A DNA stretch of 64,000 nt from assembly GCF_014653115.1 (NCBI RefSeq), contig NZ_BNAD01000007.1, forward strand, positions 107,150-171,149. Direction: 5' to 3'. The translations under genes and the position numbers were made by a program. This DNA comes from Nocardioides flavus (ex Wang et al. 2016). Its GTDB lineage: Bacteria > Actinomycetota > Actinomycetes > Propionibacteriales > Nocardioidaceae. Every line of letters begins with the position of its first letter. Position 1 is the stretch's first letter. The notes below the pieces were generated by a model. The model worked only from the letters and a program-made list of their open reading frames with translations. It made no database searches and was not told the DNA's origin. This document shows, in pieces, positions 8,887-20,399 of the stretch.

Positions 8887-10257
8887 GTGACCCCTCTCCT
8901 GCTGCTGCTCGCCTCGCTGGCCCTCGTGGCCGCCTGCGGCCTCTTCGTGGCCGCCGAGTTCTCCTTCGTCACCGTCGACCGTCCGAGCGTCGAGCGCGCC
9001 GCCGCGTCCGGCGACGAAGGTGCCCGTGGAGTCCAGCTGGCCCTCCGGTCGCTGTCGACCCAGCTCTCCGGCGCCCAGGTCGGCATCACCGTCACCAACC
9101 TGGCGATCGGCTTCCTGGCCGAGCCGGCGATCGCCGACCTCATCCGCGACCCCCTGGCCTCCGCCGGGGTGCCCGACGGGGCGGTGTCGCCGCTCGCGCT
9201 GGCGCTGGGCCTGGTGATCGGCACGGTCGTCACGATGATCTTCGGCGAGATGGTGCCCAAGAACATCGCCATCGCTCGTCCGCTGGCGACCGCCCGGGCC
9301 ACGCAGGGCTTCATGCGTGGCTTCACCGCGATGACCGGTCGCCCGATCCGCGTGCTCAACGGCTCGGCCAACGCGATCGTGCGGCGTCTCGGCATCGAAC
9401 CGCAGGAGGAGCTGCGGTCCGCGCGCAGCAGCCAGGAGCTCTCCTCGCTCGTGCAGCGCTCGGCCGACCAGGGCACGCTCGACGCCGACACCGCCGAGCT
9501 CGTCGAGCGCTCGGTCGAGTTCGGCAGTCGCACCGCCGGCGAGATCATGACGCCGCGCGTGCGCACCACCACCGTGGAGGAGCAGGACCGCGTCTCCGCG
9601 GTCATCGACCTCGCCCGCCAGACCGGGCACTCGCGGTTCCCGGTGCTCGACGCCGACGACACCGTGGTCGGCACCGTCCACGTCAAGCACGCTGTCGCGG
9701 TGCCCGTGCACGAGCGCTCGACCACCCGCATCAAGCACGTGATGGTCAGGCCGGTCGTGGTGCCCGACAGCCTGCGGCTCGACCCCCTGCTCGCCCTGCT
9801 GCGCCAGGACGGCTTCCAGATGGCGGTCGTGCTCGACGAGTACGGCGGCCACGCGGGCATCGTCACGCTGGAGGACGTGGTCGAGGAGATCGTCGGAGAC
9901 ATCTCCGACGAGCACGACCGGCTCGGCTCCCGGATCCGCCAGCGTCGTGACGGCAGCTGGACCCTGTCCGGCCTGCTGCGGCCCGACGAGGTCGAGGACG
10001 TCACCGACGTCGAGCTGCCCGACCACGAGGACTACGACACCGTCGCGGGCCTGGTCATGCGCGAGCTGGGCAAGGTCCCCGAGCCGGGCGACCGTGTCGA
10101 GCTGCCGGTGCCCGACCGTTCGGAGCCCCACGAGGTGCGCGAGCGCCTCGTGACGCTGACCGTCCAGCGGATGGACGGCCTGCGCATCGATCGGCTCGAC
10201 CTCCGCGTGGTCTCCGCCGAGTCCACCGGGACCGGGGGTGACGACGATGAACAGTGA
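8887..10257 (+). CDS. CorC/HlyC-family membrane protein with CBS domains (first of pair)
   Basis: Domain order is: an N-terminal CNNM/DUF21 membrane domain (about 1-190; starts TPLLLLLASLALVAACGLFVAAEFSF, contains GEMVPKNIAI), a CBS pair (about 205-330, GEIMTPRVRT onwards, with GIVTLEDVVEEIVGDI), and a C-terminal CorC_HlyC domain. The family is linked to Mg/Co efflux or magnesium homeostasis, and CBS pairs commonly bind adenine nucleotides. The start is GTG 8887; GTG 8878 is an in-frame alternative. It overlaps the next paralogue. The same tandem occurs in mycobacteria near the gcv/garA locus. Confidence 0.88.
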   Translation: MTPLLLLLASLALVAACGLFVAAEFSFVTVDRPSVERAAASGDEGARGVQLALRSLSTQLSGAQVGITVTNLAIGFLAEPAIADLIRDPLASAGVPDGAVSPLALALGLVIGTVVTMIFGEMVPKNIAIARPLATARATQGFMRGFTAMTGRPIRVLNGSANAIVRRLGIEPQEELRSARSSQELSSLVQRSADQGTLDADTAELVERSVEFGSRTAGEIMTPRVRTTTVEEQDRVSAVIDLARQTGHSRFPVLDADDTVVGTVHVKHAVAVPVHERSTTRIKHVMVRPVVVPDSLRLDPLLALLRQDGFQMAVVLDEYGGHAGIVTLEDVVEEIVGDISDEHDRLGSRIRQRRDGSWTLSGLLRPDEVEDVTDVELPDHEDYDTVAGLVMRELGKVPEPGDRVELPVPDRSEPHEVRERLVTLTVQRMDGLRIDRLDLRVVSAESTGTGGDDDEQ

Positions 10258-11311
10258 CTTCTCCGGGGTGGGCCTGGCCGTCGTGCTGCTCGCCTTCAAC
10301 GCCTTCTTCGTCGGTGCCGAGTTCGCGCTGCTCGCCGCCCGCCGCAGCCAGATCGAGCCGCGTGCCCAGGACGGCTCCCGCGCCGCGCGTACGACGCTGC
10401 GCGCCATGGAGAACGTCTCGCTCGTCATGGCAGGTGCCCAGCTGGGCATCACGGTCTGCTCGCTCGGTCTCGGGGCGATCGGCGAGCCGGCCGTGGCCCA
10501 CCTGCTCGAGCCCCTCTTCCACGCCGCACGCATGCCCGACGACCTGCTGCACCCGGTCTCGTTCGTGGTCGCGATGTCGATCGTGGTCTACCTGCACGTC
10601 GTGCTCGGAGAGATGGTCCCCAAGAACATCGCCCTCGCGGGCGCCGACCGGGTCGCCCTGCTGCTCAGCCCGCCGATGATGGTCATCGTCACGGTGCTGC
10701 GCCCCGTGATCGGCGGCATGAACATGGTCGCCAACGCCGTGCTACGCCTGCTGCGCATCGAGCCCAAGGACGAGGTCCACTCGACCTTCACGCGCGAGGA
10801 GGTCGCCGCCCTCGTCGAGGAGTCCCGCGGGGAGGGCCTGATCGAGGCCGACGAGTACGACCGGCTCGCCGGCGCGCTCGGCTTCACGGAGAAGTCGGTG
10901 TCCTCCATCGTGATGGCGACAGACACGCTCGCCACGGTGGCGCCGGGCTCGACGGTCGCCGACGTCGAGGCGGTCTGCGCGGCGACCGGCTTCAGCCGGT
11001 TCCCCGTGGCCGGGGCCGACGGCTCGCTGCTGGGCTACCTGCACATCAAGGACGCCCTCGAGTCCGACGACGACAGACGCTCGCGCGTCATCGAGGACAA
11101 GTGGATCCGCCCGTTCGCCTCGGTCCATCCCGACGACCTGCTCCACGACGCGCTCGAGAGCCTGCAGGTCAAGGGCGCCCACATGGCCCGGGTCGTCGAG
11201 CGCGACGGCACCGTCATCGGCCTCGTGACCCTCGAGGACGTCCTCGAGGAGCTCGTCGGCGAGATCCGCGACGCCGCGCACCACGACGTGTCCGGCGCCG
11301 ACGCGCTCTGA
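10247..11311 (+). CDS. CorC/HlyC-family membrane protein with CBS domains (second of pair)
   Basis: A shorter paralogue (354 residues) of the preceding gene, with a DUF21 membrane domain (FNAFFVGAEFALLAARRSQIE; GEMVPKNIALAG) and a CBS pair ending in VTLEDVLEELVGEIRD. Unlike its neighbour it has almost no C-terminal CorC_HlyC domain after the CBS pair. The start is ATG 10247 with GGGGG upstream, giving an 11-base overlap with the first gene; GTG 10238 is possible. The two probably form a heteromeric cation exporter or homeostasis unit, an inference from their overlap. Confidence 0.87.
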   Translation: MNSDFSGVGLAVVLLAFNAFFVGAEFALLAARRSQIEPRAQDGSRAARTTLRAMENVSLVMAGAQLGITVCSLGLGAIGEPAVAHLLEPLFHAARMPDDLLHPVSFVVAMSIVVYLHVVLGEMVPKNIALAGADRVALLLSPPMMVIVTVLRPVIGGMNMVANAVLRLLRIEPKDEVHSTFTREEVAALVEESRGEGLIEADEYDRLAGALGFTEKSVSSIVMATDTLATVAPGSTVADVEAVCAATGFSRFPVAGADGSLLGYLHIKDALESDDDRRSRVIEDKWIRPFASVHPDDLLHDALESLQVKGAHMARVVERDGTVIGLVTLEDVLEELVGEIRDAAHHDVSGADAL

Positions 11312-11331
11312 GTGCTGGATAGGGTCTGATC

Positions 11332-11931
11332 GTGTCCGAGGAAGCCTCCCGCGTCTGGACCGTGCCCAACATCATCAGTGTGGTGCGGCTGGCCGGTGTG
11401 CCCCTCTTCCTCTGGCTGGTCCTCGGCCCCGAGGCGGACGCGATCGCCCTCGTCGTGCTGATGGTGGCGGGGTTCACCGATTTCCTCGACGGCTGGCTCG
11501 CGCGACGCCTCGACCAGTACTCCCGGCTCGGCGAGATCCTCGACCCGGTGGCCGACCGGCTCTACATCCTCGCCGTCGTCATCGGCCTCTACATGCGCGA
11601 CATCATCCCGTGGTGGGTGGCCCTCGCGCTGCCGCTGCGCGACCTCTTCCTGTGGGGGCTGGTGCCGATCCTGCGCACGCGGGGCTTCTCCGCGCTGCCG
11701 GTGCACTTCCTCGGCAAGGCGGCCACCTTCAACCTGCTCTACGCCTTCCCGCTGCTGCTGCTCGGCGAGGGGGAGGGCGTCGTCGCCACTCTCGCGCGCA
11801 ACTTCGGCTGGGCCTTCGCGTGGTGGGGGATCGGCCTCTACTGGTGGGCCGGCGTCCTCTACGCCTGGCAGGTGCGCACGCTGCTGCGCGAGACCCCGCG
11901 TCACACGTCGACGGCGAGCGACCATGGATGA
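11332..11931 (+). CDS. pgsA: CDP-alcohol phosphatidyltransferase (PgsA-like)
   Basis: This 199-residue membrane enzyme has the full CDP-alcohol phosphotransferase signature in DFLDGWLARRLDQYSRLGEI followed by LDPVADR (DGx2ARx8Gx3Dx3D; the aspartates bind the metal). It transfers a phosphatidyl group from CDP-diacylglycerol to an alcohol; phosphatidylglycerophosphate synthase is the usual assignment at this position. The gene order matches M. tuberculosis pgsA2 (Rv1822), but a second family member elsewhere in the genome may be the main PgsA. GTG start at 11332; its 3' end overlaps the following DUF881 gene by eight bases. Confidence 0.85.
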   Translation: MSEEASRVWTVPNIISVVRLAGVPLFLWLVLGPEADAIALVVLMVAGFTDFLDGWLARRLDQYSRLGEILDPVADRLYILAVVIGLYMRDIIPWWVALALPLRDLFLWGLVPILRTRGFSALPVHFLGKAATFNLLYAFPLLLLGEGEGVVATLARNFGWAFAWWGIGLYWWAGVLYAWQVRTLLRETPRHTSTASDHG

Positions 11932-12841
11932 CGGTTTCGCCGCGGGCGGCAGGGCAGGAGGGCCGGGCGGCACGAAGACCCCCGAGCGCCCTTTGCCCGC
12001 GCACGTGACGACCCCGCTGCTGACGCTGATCACCGCGCGCTCGATGGACGAGGACTACGCCCACGTGGCGCAGAAGCGGGCGGCCGCCGGCGGACCGGCG
12101 TCCCAGCCGTCGCGGCCGCACTGGTCCAGTGTCCTCGCGGTCGCAGCGCTGGGGGTGATGGCGGCCGTCGTCGCCGCCCAGACCGACCGACAGGCGCCCG
12201 TCGACGAGCTGAGCCGGGCCGCGCTCGTCGAGCAGATCGAGAGCCGTGGCGACGAGCTGCGGTCCCTCCAGTCCCAGGTCGGGGAGCTGACCCGGTCCAA
12301 CGCGGACCTGGCCAGCCGCAGCACCACCACCCAGAGCCAGCTCGACGACATCGAGTCCCGGGTGCAGCGCGCCGAGCTCCTGTCCGGCTTCTCCGTCGTC
12401 CGCGGGCCCGGCGTGCGGATCACCGTCGACAACAGCCCCGGCGCCGACGTCAACAGCGAGATCCGCGACGAGGACCTCGCGATCCTGGTGGACGGGCTGT
12501 TCGAGGCGGGGGCCGAGGCGGTCGCGATCAACGACCAGCGGATCAACGTGCTCGGCGGCATCCGCAACACCAACCGCGCGGTCCACGTCAACGGCAGGCC
12601 CGTCAACGCGCCGTACGTCGTGTCGGCGATCGGCGACCCCCGCACCTTGCAGGCGCGACTGCTGGAGTCCAGCCAGGGCCAGGAGTGGTTCGCGCTGGTC
12701 AACGGCCTGGAATTCGTCTACAGCTCGGAGAATGTGGACGACATCCGCCTGCCGGCTGCGCCCGAGCGCGTCCTTCGTGATGTGATCGAGCTCAACGCCG
12801 ATCCCGACGGGGGACCGGACGGGGAGGGGAGCGCGCCGTGA
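11924..12841 (+). CDS. DUF881 family protein (first of two)
   Basis: The 305-residue protein has one membrane-spanning helix at about 67-87 (SVLAVAALGVMAAVVAA). A coiled-coil-like segment follows (QIESRGDELRSLQSQVGELT), then the extracellular DUF881 domain (FSVVRGPGVRITVDN; NVLGGIRNTNRAVHVNG; APYVVSAIGDPRTL). Topology is cytoplasmic N-terminus, periplasmic-side C-terminus. Function is unknown. It is always found with the small basic protein and a second DUF881 protein next to pgsA, suggesting a membrane complex. It overlaps both neighbours, so the block is translationally coupled. Confidence 0.85.
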   Translation: MDDGFAAGGRAGGPGGTKTPERPLPAHVTTPLLTLITARSMDEDYAHVAQKRAAAGGPASQPSRPHWSSVLAVAALGVMAAVVAAQTDRQAPVDELSRAALVEQIESRGDELRSLQSQVGELTRSNADLASRSTTTQSQLDDIESRVQRAELLSGFSVVRGPGVRITVDNSPGADVNSEIRDEDLAILVDGLFEAGAEAVAINDQRINVLGGIRNTNRAVHVNGRPVNAPYVVSAIGDPRTLQARLLESSQGQEWFALVNGLEFVYSSENVDDIRLPAAPERVLRDVIELNADPDGGPDGEGSAP

Positions 12842-13170
12842 TCGCCGCACTTGGCCTGCTCCTGGGCATCATCGCGGGGCTGGTGTTCGCCCCGGACGTG
12901 CCGCTCAGCCTGCAGAACTACCTCCCCATCGCGGTGGTCGCAGCCCTCGACGCCGTCTTCGGCGGCCTGCGAGCGCACCTCGACGGCATCTTCGACGACA
13001 AGGTCTTCGTCGTCTCGTTCGTCAGCAACGTGGTGGTCGCCGCGGCGATCGTCTACCTCGGCGACCAGCTCGGCGTCGGGTCGCAGCTGAGCACGGGCGT
13101 CATCGTCGTGCTCGGCATCCGGATCTTCTCCAACGTCGCGGCCATCCGGAGGCACCTGTTCCATGCCTGA
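12838..13170 (+). CDS. sbp: Small basic protein, Sbp family (DUF1290)
   Basis: This 110-residue polytopic membrane protein has three to four helices (MIAALGLLLGIIAGLVFAPD; PIAVVAALDAVFGGLRA; VSFVSNVVVAAAIVYLGDQLG). It matches the Sbp/DUF1290 family, first noted as the small basic protein next to division genes in Bacillus. GTG start overlaps the previous gene (GTGA), and its own 3' end overlaps the next gene. A structural role near the division or lipid machinery is often suggested, but no biochemical function is established. Confidence 0.85.
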   Translation: MIAALGLLLGIIAGLVFAPDVPLSLQNYLPIAVVAALDAVFGGLRAHLDGIFDDKVFVVSFVSNVVVAAAIVYLGDQLGVGSQLSTGVIVVLGIRIFSNVAAIRRHLFHA

Positions 13171-13927
13171 GGACCGCCCCGCCGACGTCACCGAGGCGCC
13201 CGGCCACACCGACCGCCCGCGGCGGGCCCGGCCCGGTCTCGTGCCCTCGCGCGCCCAGGCCGTGGTCGCCGTGCTGCTCGCGGTCCTCGGGTTCGCGTTC
13301 GTCGTGCAGGTGCGCGACACCAAGGCCAACGACACCTACGCCGGGCTGCGCGAGAGCGAGCTGATCGAGGTGCTCGACGGCCTGACCGGCACCGCCGAGC
13401 GGGCCCGACGCGAGGTCGACCGGCTCGAGGCCCGGCGTGACGAGCTGCGCGACGAGAGCCAGGCGCGCGCGGCCGCCCTCGACGAGGCCGAGCAGCGCGT
13501 GCGCACCCTCAACATCATCGCGGGGCTGGTGCCCGTCTCGGGGCCAGGCCTGCGGGTGACGATCAACGAGACGACGAGCCGGGTCAGTGTCGGCTCGTTG
13601 CTCGACACCGTCCAGGAGCTGCGCACCGCGGGTGCCGAGGCGATGGAGTTCAACGACAGCATCCGGCTCGGCGCCGACAGCTCCTTCGAGAACGCCGTGG
13701 GCGGCATCGAGCTCGACGACCAGCTCCTCGAGCCCCCCTACGTCCTCGACGTCATCGGCGACCCCCACGTCCTGCGTACGGCGTTGAGCTTCTCGACCGG
13801 CCCGATCGAGACCCTCGAGGGCCTCGACGGGGCGACCGTGGAGGTCGAGGAGCTCGAGTCCGTCGAGATCACCAGCGTCCGCGAGGCCACCCGACCTGAC
13901 TATGCGGAGTTCGGCACCGGCCAGTAG
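13163..13927 (+). CDS. DUF881 family protein (second of two)
   Basis: The 254-residue paralogue of the protein two genes upstream. It has one transmembrane helix at about 30-50 (AVVAVLLAVLGFAFVVQV), a basic/acidic coiled-coil segment (ARREVDRLEARRDELRD) and a DUF881 domain (VSGPGLRVTINET; EAMEFNDSIRLGADSSF; PPYVLDVIGDPHVL). The helix-coil-domain layout is the same as in the first copy, consistent with the two paralogues forming a heterocomplex across the small basic protein. It overlaps the sbp 3' end by eight bases. Confidence 0.85.
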   Translation: MPEDRPADVTEAPGHTDRPRRARPGLVPSRAQAVVAVLLAVLGFAFVVQVRDTKANDTYAGLRESELIEVLDGLTGTAERARREVDRLEARRDELRDESQARAAALDEAEQRVRTLNIIAGLVPVSGPGLRVTINETTSRVSVGSLLDTVQELRTAGAEAMEFNDSIRLGADSSFENAVGGIELDDQLLEPPYVLDVIGDPHVLRTALSFSTGPIETLEGLDGATVEVEELESVEITSVREATRPDYAEFGTGQ

Positions 13928-13967
13928 CCTGCCGGGCACCTGTCCGACCCACCCGAGGAGAGCCCAC

Positions 13968-14354
13968 GTGTATCCGGAGAACCTGAAGTACACCAGCGAG
14001 CACGAGTGGGTCCGCACCCCCGGGGATGCCGAGGGCTCCGTACGGGTCGGGATCACCGACTTCGCCCAGGACGCCCTCGGGGACATCGTGTACGTCTCGC
14101 TCCCGCAGGTCGGCGACCAGGTGACGGCGGGGGAGACGTGTGGCGAGCTGGAGTCCACGAAGTCGGTCAGCGACATCTACGCGCCGGTGACCGGCGAGGT
14201 CGTGGCGACCAACGCGGCACTCGACTCGACCCCGGAGCTCGTCAACAGCGACCCCTACGAGGCGGGCTGGCTCTTCGAGGTGAGCGTGGCCGACGCGGCC
14301 CAGGTCGACGGGCTGATGGACGCGTCCGCCTACCAGGCCGGCCTGGACGGCTGA
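13968..14354 (+). CDS. gcvH: Glycine cleavage system H protein
   Basis: The 128-residue lipoyl carrier of the glycine cleavage system, accepting the aminomethyl group from GcvP and passing it to GcvT. ELESTKSVSDIYAPVTGEV holds the lipoylated lysine. The protein starts with YPENLKYTSEHEWVR, as usual for GcvH. GTG 13968 is the start, seven bases after GAGGAG. The frame is open further upstream, but those codons lie in the intergenic stretch. gcvP lies 3.1 kb downstream behind its riboswitch. gcvT is not in the window. Confidence 0.96.
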   Translation: MYPENLKYTSEHEWVRTPGDAEGSVRVGITDFAQDALGDIVYVSLPQVGDQVTAGETCGELESTKSVSDIYAPVTGEVVATNAALDSTPELVNSDPYEAGWLFEVSVADAAQVDGLMDASAYQAGLDG

Positions 14355-14447
14355 CTCCCGCCCCACGCCCCGCCCCACCCCCCGCCCCACCCCCTGATCG
14401 GTCGCCGCGTCCATCGCAGGACTGATAGGTTCGTGGCAACCGTCAAC

Positions 14448-14471
14448 CTCAACCCTCGCCTGAGGGTTGAG
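14448..14471. promoter_or_regulatory. Palindrome upstream of garA, candidate MerR/FtsR operator
   Basis: A 10-bp perfect inverted repeat, CTCAACCCTC and GAGGGTTGAG with a 4-nt loop, lies 25 bp before garA. Its CTCAAC/GTTGAG arms recur in the palindrome at 16391-16413 before the second merR gene. Both MerR-type genes lie within 2 kb, so autoregulation or cross-regulation is plausible. A terminator or RNA hairpin role cannot be excluded. Confidence 0.5.
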
Positions 14472-14495
14472 CGTCGATCCGTCGAGGAGTTCCAG

Positions 14496-15023
14496 ATGCC
14501 GTTCTGCACCGCCTGTGGCAGGCAGAACCCTGACGATGCACGCTTCTGTGCCCAGTGCGGCACCAAGCTGCTCGCCGGGGAGGACACGGGCGCGAGCCCG
14601 GTCGAGCCGAGCCAGGCCGAGACCACCGCGACGATCACCTTCGGCGCCCCGGACCAGCGTGAGTCCTCGGACCGCCAGCTGAGCGCCGTCGACGCCGCCG
14701 CGGTCGACGCGCTTCCGGCGGGCCACGCACTGCTGGTGGTCCAGCGCGGACCGAGCGCCGGCAGCCGGTTCCTCCTCGACACCGACGTCGTCGGCGCCGG
14801 GCGCCACCCGGACAGCGAGATCTTCCTCGACGACGTGACCGTGTCGCGGCGCCATGCGGAGTTCCGCCGCTCCGGCAACGGCTACACCGTCAGTGACGTC
14901 GGCAGCCTCAACGGCACCTACGTCAACCGCGACCGCATCGACTCGGTGGAGCTCACCGACGGTGACGAGGTCCAGATCGGCAAGTACCGCCTGGTGTTCT
15001 TCTCCTCCCACCCGGCCCGCTGA
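14496..15023 (+). CDS. garA: GarA/OdhI-type FHA regulator of central nitrogen-carbon metabolism
   Basis: The 175-residue protein starts with a zinc ribbon (CTACGRQNPDDARFCAQCG, two CxxC knuckles). Then comes an acidic linker with the ETT phosphorylation motif (SQAETTATI, near residues 45-50) and an FHA domain at about 80-170 (GRHPDSEIFLDDVTVSRRHAEF; SLNGTYVN). In relatives the ETT motif is phosphorylated by Ser/Thr kinases such as PknG and is then bound by the protein's own FHA domain. The unphosphorylated form inhibits 2-oxoglutarate dehydrogenase. The N-terminal ribbon is an addition relative to mycobacterial GarA. ATG 14496 follows GAGGAG. Confidence 0.92.
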   Translation: MPFCTACGRQNPDDARFCAQCGTKLLAGEDTGASPVEPSQAETTATITFGAPDQRESSDRQLSAVDAAAVDALPAGHALLVVQRGPSAGSRFLLDTDVVGAGRHPDSEIFLDDVTVSRRHAEFRRSGNGYTVSDVGSLNGTYVNRDRIDSVELTDGDEVQIGKYRLVFFSSHPAR

Positions 15024-15027
15024 GTCC

Positions 15028-15771
15028 GTGAGTGCCTCGACACCCGCGGGCTCGAGTCGCGGCGCCCGCTACAACATCGGGCAGGTCCTCGACCAGCTGC
15101 GCCCGGACTTCCCCGGTGTGACGATCCCCAAGATCCGGTTCCTGGAGGACCAAGGGCTCGTCAAGCCCGAGCGCACGGCCGCGGGCTACCGGAAGTTCTC
15201 CGGCGAGGACGTCGAGCGGCTGCGCTACATCCTGCTGATGCAGCGTGACCACTACCTGCCGCTCAAGGTCATCGGCGACCACCTCGACGCCATCGACCGT
15301 GGGCTCGAGCCGCCCGCGATCGAGTCGGTCGTCCCGACCGTCCCCAAGGTGGCGCTCAGCTCCGACGGCCTGCCGAGCCCTGAGTCCTTCCGGCGCACCA
15401 GCGACCTGCGGCTCTCGCGCCGCGAGCTGCTCAAGGTCGCCGACATCTCCGAGGAGCTGCTCGCCGAGCTCGAGCAGTACGGCCTGGTCGCGGCACGCAC
15501 CGGCACCGGCCACTTCGACAGCGACGCACTGGTCGTCGCCCAGACTGCCCGGGAGCTCGCCGACTTCGGCTTCGAGCCGCGCCACCTGCGCGCCTTCAAG
15601 ACCGCGGCGGATCGTGAGGTCGGGCTGGTCCAGCAGGTCGTGGCACCGCTGGCACGGGGTCGGGACGCGGCGGCCCGCGGTCGGGCCGACGACGCCACGT
15701 CCGAGATCGCGGCGCTGTCCGTGCGGCTGCACGCCACGCTGGTGAAGATCGGTCTCGACCGCGGGTTCTGA
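15028..15771 (+). CDS. ftsR: MerR-family regulator FtsR (Rv1828-like)
   Basis: The 247-residue protein has an N-terminal MerR winged HTH (about 12-85: YNIGQVLDQL, VTIPKIRFLEDQGLVKPERTAAGYRKF, DVERLRYILLMQR). Its long C-terminal half is not the usual short effector helix but a second domain (LSRRELLKVADISEELLAELEQYGLV onwards). This architecture and the position after garA match Rv1828 and corynebacterial FtsR, which controls ftsZ and cell division. GTG 15028 lies four bases after the garA stop, so it is in the garA operon. It may bind the CTCAAC/GTTGAG palindromes nearby. Confidence 0.88.
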   Translation: MSASTPAGSSRGARYNIGQVLDQLRPDFPGVTIPKIRFLEDQGLVKPERTAAGYRKFSGEDVERLRYILLMQRDHYLPLKVIGDHLDAIDRGLEPPAIESVVPTVPKVALSSDGLPSPESFRRTSDLRLSRRELLKVADISEELLAELEQYGLVAARTGTGHFDSDALVVAQTARELADFGFEPRHLRAFKTAADREVGLVQQVVAPLARGRDAAARGRADDATSEIAALSVRLHATLVKIGLDRGF

Positions 15772-15869
15772 CCCCTGTCGGAAGGCGGTGCCGGAACGCG
15801 CATCGGTCCGGCGCCGGCCTCTCGGAGACAGGCGGTGCTGGTCTCACCACACGTGAGTAGGGTGGAGGC

Positions 15870-16337
15870 ATGCGCGAAATGGACGTCGTCGGAGTCCGCG
15901 TCGAGATGCCCTCCAACCAGCCGATCGTGCTGCTGCGAGAGGTGACGGGAGAGCGCTACCTGCCGATCTGGATCGGGGCCGTCGAGGCCACCGCGATCGC
16001 CTTCGCGCAGCAGGGCGTGACCCCGCCGCGCCCGCTGACGCACGATCTCATGCGCGACGTGCTCGAGGCGACCGGCCAGCGGCTCGACGAGGTGCGCATC
16101 GTCGACATGCAGGACGGCGTGTTCTACGCCGAGCTCGTCTTCGACGGTGGAGCCGAGGTCAGCGCGCGCCCGTCCGACTCGATCGCCCTCGCGCTGCGTA
16201 CGGGGAGCCGGATCGTGTGCGCCGAGTCGGTCCTCGAGGAGGCAGGGCTGGCGGTCCCCGCCGAGCAGGAGGACGAGGTCGAGCGGTTCCGCGAGTTCCT
16301 CGACCACGTCTCGCCCGACGACTTCGAAGCTCATTGA
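15870..16337 (+). CDS. Bifunctional nuclease family protein (BFN/DUF151)
   Basis: The 155-residue protein belongs to the DUF151/BFN domain family (MDVVGVRVEMPSNQPIVLLRE; RYLPIWIGAVEATAIAF; RPLTHDLMRDVL; ARPSDSIALALR). Relatives include plant bifunctional nucleases and Rv1829. Biochemical function in bacteria is not settled. GGAGG lies directly before ATG 15870, and a -10-like TAGGGT lies just upstream, so it may have its own promoter. It sits between the two MerR genes as in mycobacteria. Confidence 0.88.
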   Translation: MREMDVVGVRVEMPSNQPIVLLREVTGERYLPIWIGAVEATAIAFAQQGVTPPRPLTHDLMRDVLEATGQRLDEVRIVDMQDGVFYAELVFDGGAEVSARPSDSIALALRTGSRIVCAESVLEEAGLAVPAEQEDEVERFREFLDHVSPDDFEAH

Positions 16338-16390
16338 TCGTCGGTCGGCGTCGCGGGACGAGAGACACTCCTGTCCCGGCAGCAAGACTG

Positions 16391-16413
16391 ACCCTCAACG
16401 TGAGGTTGAGGGT
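16391..16413. promoter_or_regulatory. Palindrome upstream of the second merR gene
   Basis: A perfect inverted repeat of 9-bp arms, ACCCTCAAC and GTTGAGGGT, is separated by GTGAG. It lies 163 bp upstream of the MerR start at 16576. The arm core CTCAAC/GTTGAG is shared with the garA-proximal palindrome. MerR regulators bind such dyads in elongated promoter spacers; no clear -35/-10 pair could be assigned. Confidence 0.5.
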
Positions 16414-16575
16414 TGCGACACGCCGGGTCGTGGATGGACAAGCCGGATCCTCGGGCTTACCTTGAACTGTCTCTGTTGTAACTCCACCGTTGTGGTTGCC
16501 GGATCCTCCGACAGTCACGCGGGCCCTTCCCCCAGGAGTTACCGCTCAGCGGAGGATCTGACCTGGAGGGTCGCA

Positions 16576-17187
<612 letters not shown>

Positions 17188-17210
17188 GCCCGACAGCACG
17201 CAAGACCCTC

Positions 17211-17245
17211 CGACGACGCCGCCCGGCCACCGGGCGGCGTCGTCG
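17211..17245 (+). terminator. Rho-independent-like terminator
   Basis: A perfect 15-bp stem, CGACGACGCCGCCCG (17211-17225) with CGGGCGGCGTCGTCG (17231-17245), has a 5-nt loop and is followed by TGTCTCCCC. It ends the garA-ftsR-merR block before the gcvP riboswitch. Confidence 0.75.
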
Positions 17246-17306
17246 TGTCTCCCCACCTTCGGCGGGTTCGCGCAGCGCCCGTACGGCCCGGACGGTTGCG
17301 GGGGGC

Positions 17307-17473
17307 TAGACTGGTCGGGCCGACATCCCGTGCGGGAGAGTCACGGCGCTCGGTCTCGGGACCGGGGAGCCGTGCGCCGAAGGGGCAATTCCTCCCCGGA
17401 ACCTCTCAGGCACCCGGACCGCAGGGGCTGGCACTCTGGAGGTCACCGGACCGACAGAGGGGGAGGTCACGCG
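17307..17473 (+). promoter_or_regulatory. Glycine riboswitch with promoter upstream of gcvP
   Basis: A -10-like TAGACT at 17307-17312 precedes an RNA region with glycine aptamer hallmarks: GCGGGAGAG, GCGCCGAAGGGGCAA, CCTCTCAGGCAC, GGACCGCAGGGG, then ACTCTGGAGG and CACCGGACCGACAG. This fits one full aptamer (about 17330-17441) with a shorter 3' element, as in singlet-type gcv riboswitches, rather than a full tandem pair. It ends 20 bases before the gcvP start. Glycine binding would turn on expression of the glycine decarboxylase. The placement in front of gcvP is the strongest support. Confidence 0.85.
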
Positions 17474-17494
17474 ACGCGACCTCAGGGAGCACCC

Positions 17495-20383
<2,889 letters not shown>

Positions 20384-20399
20384 CCGTAGGGTCGCTTCC

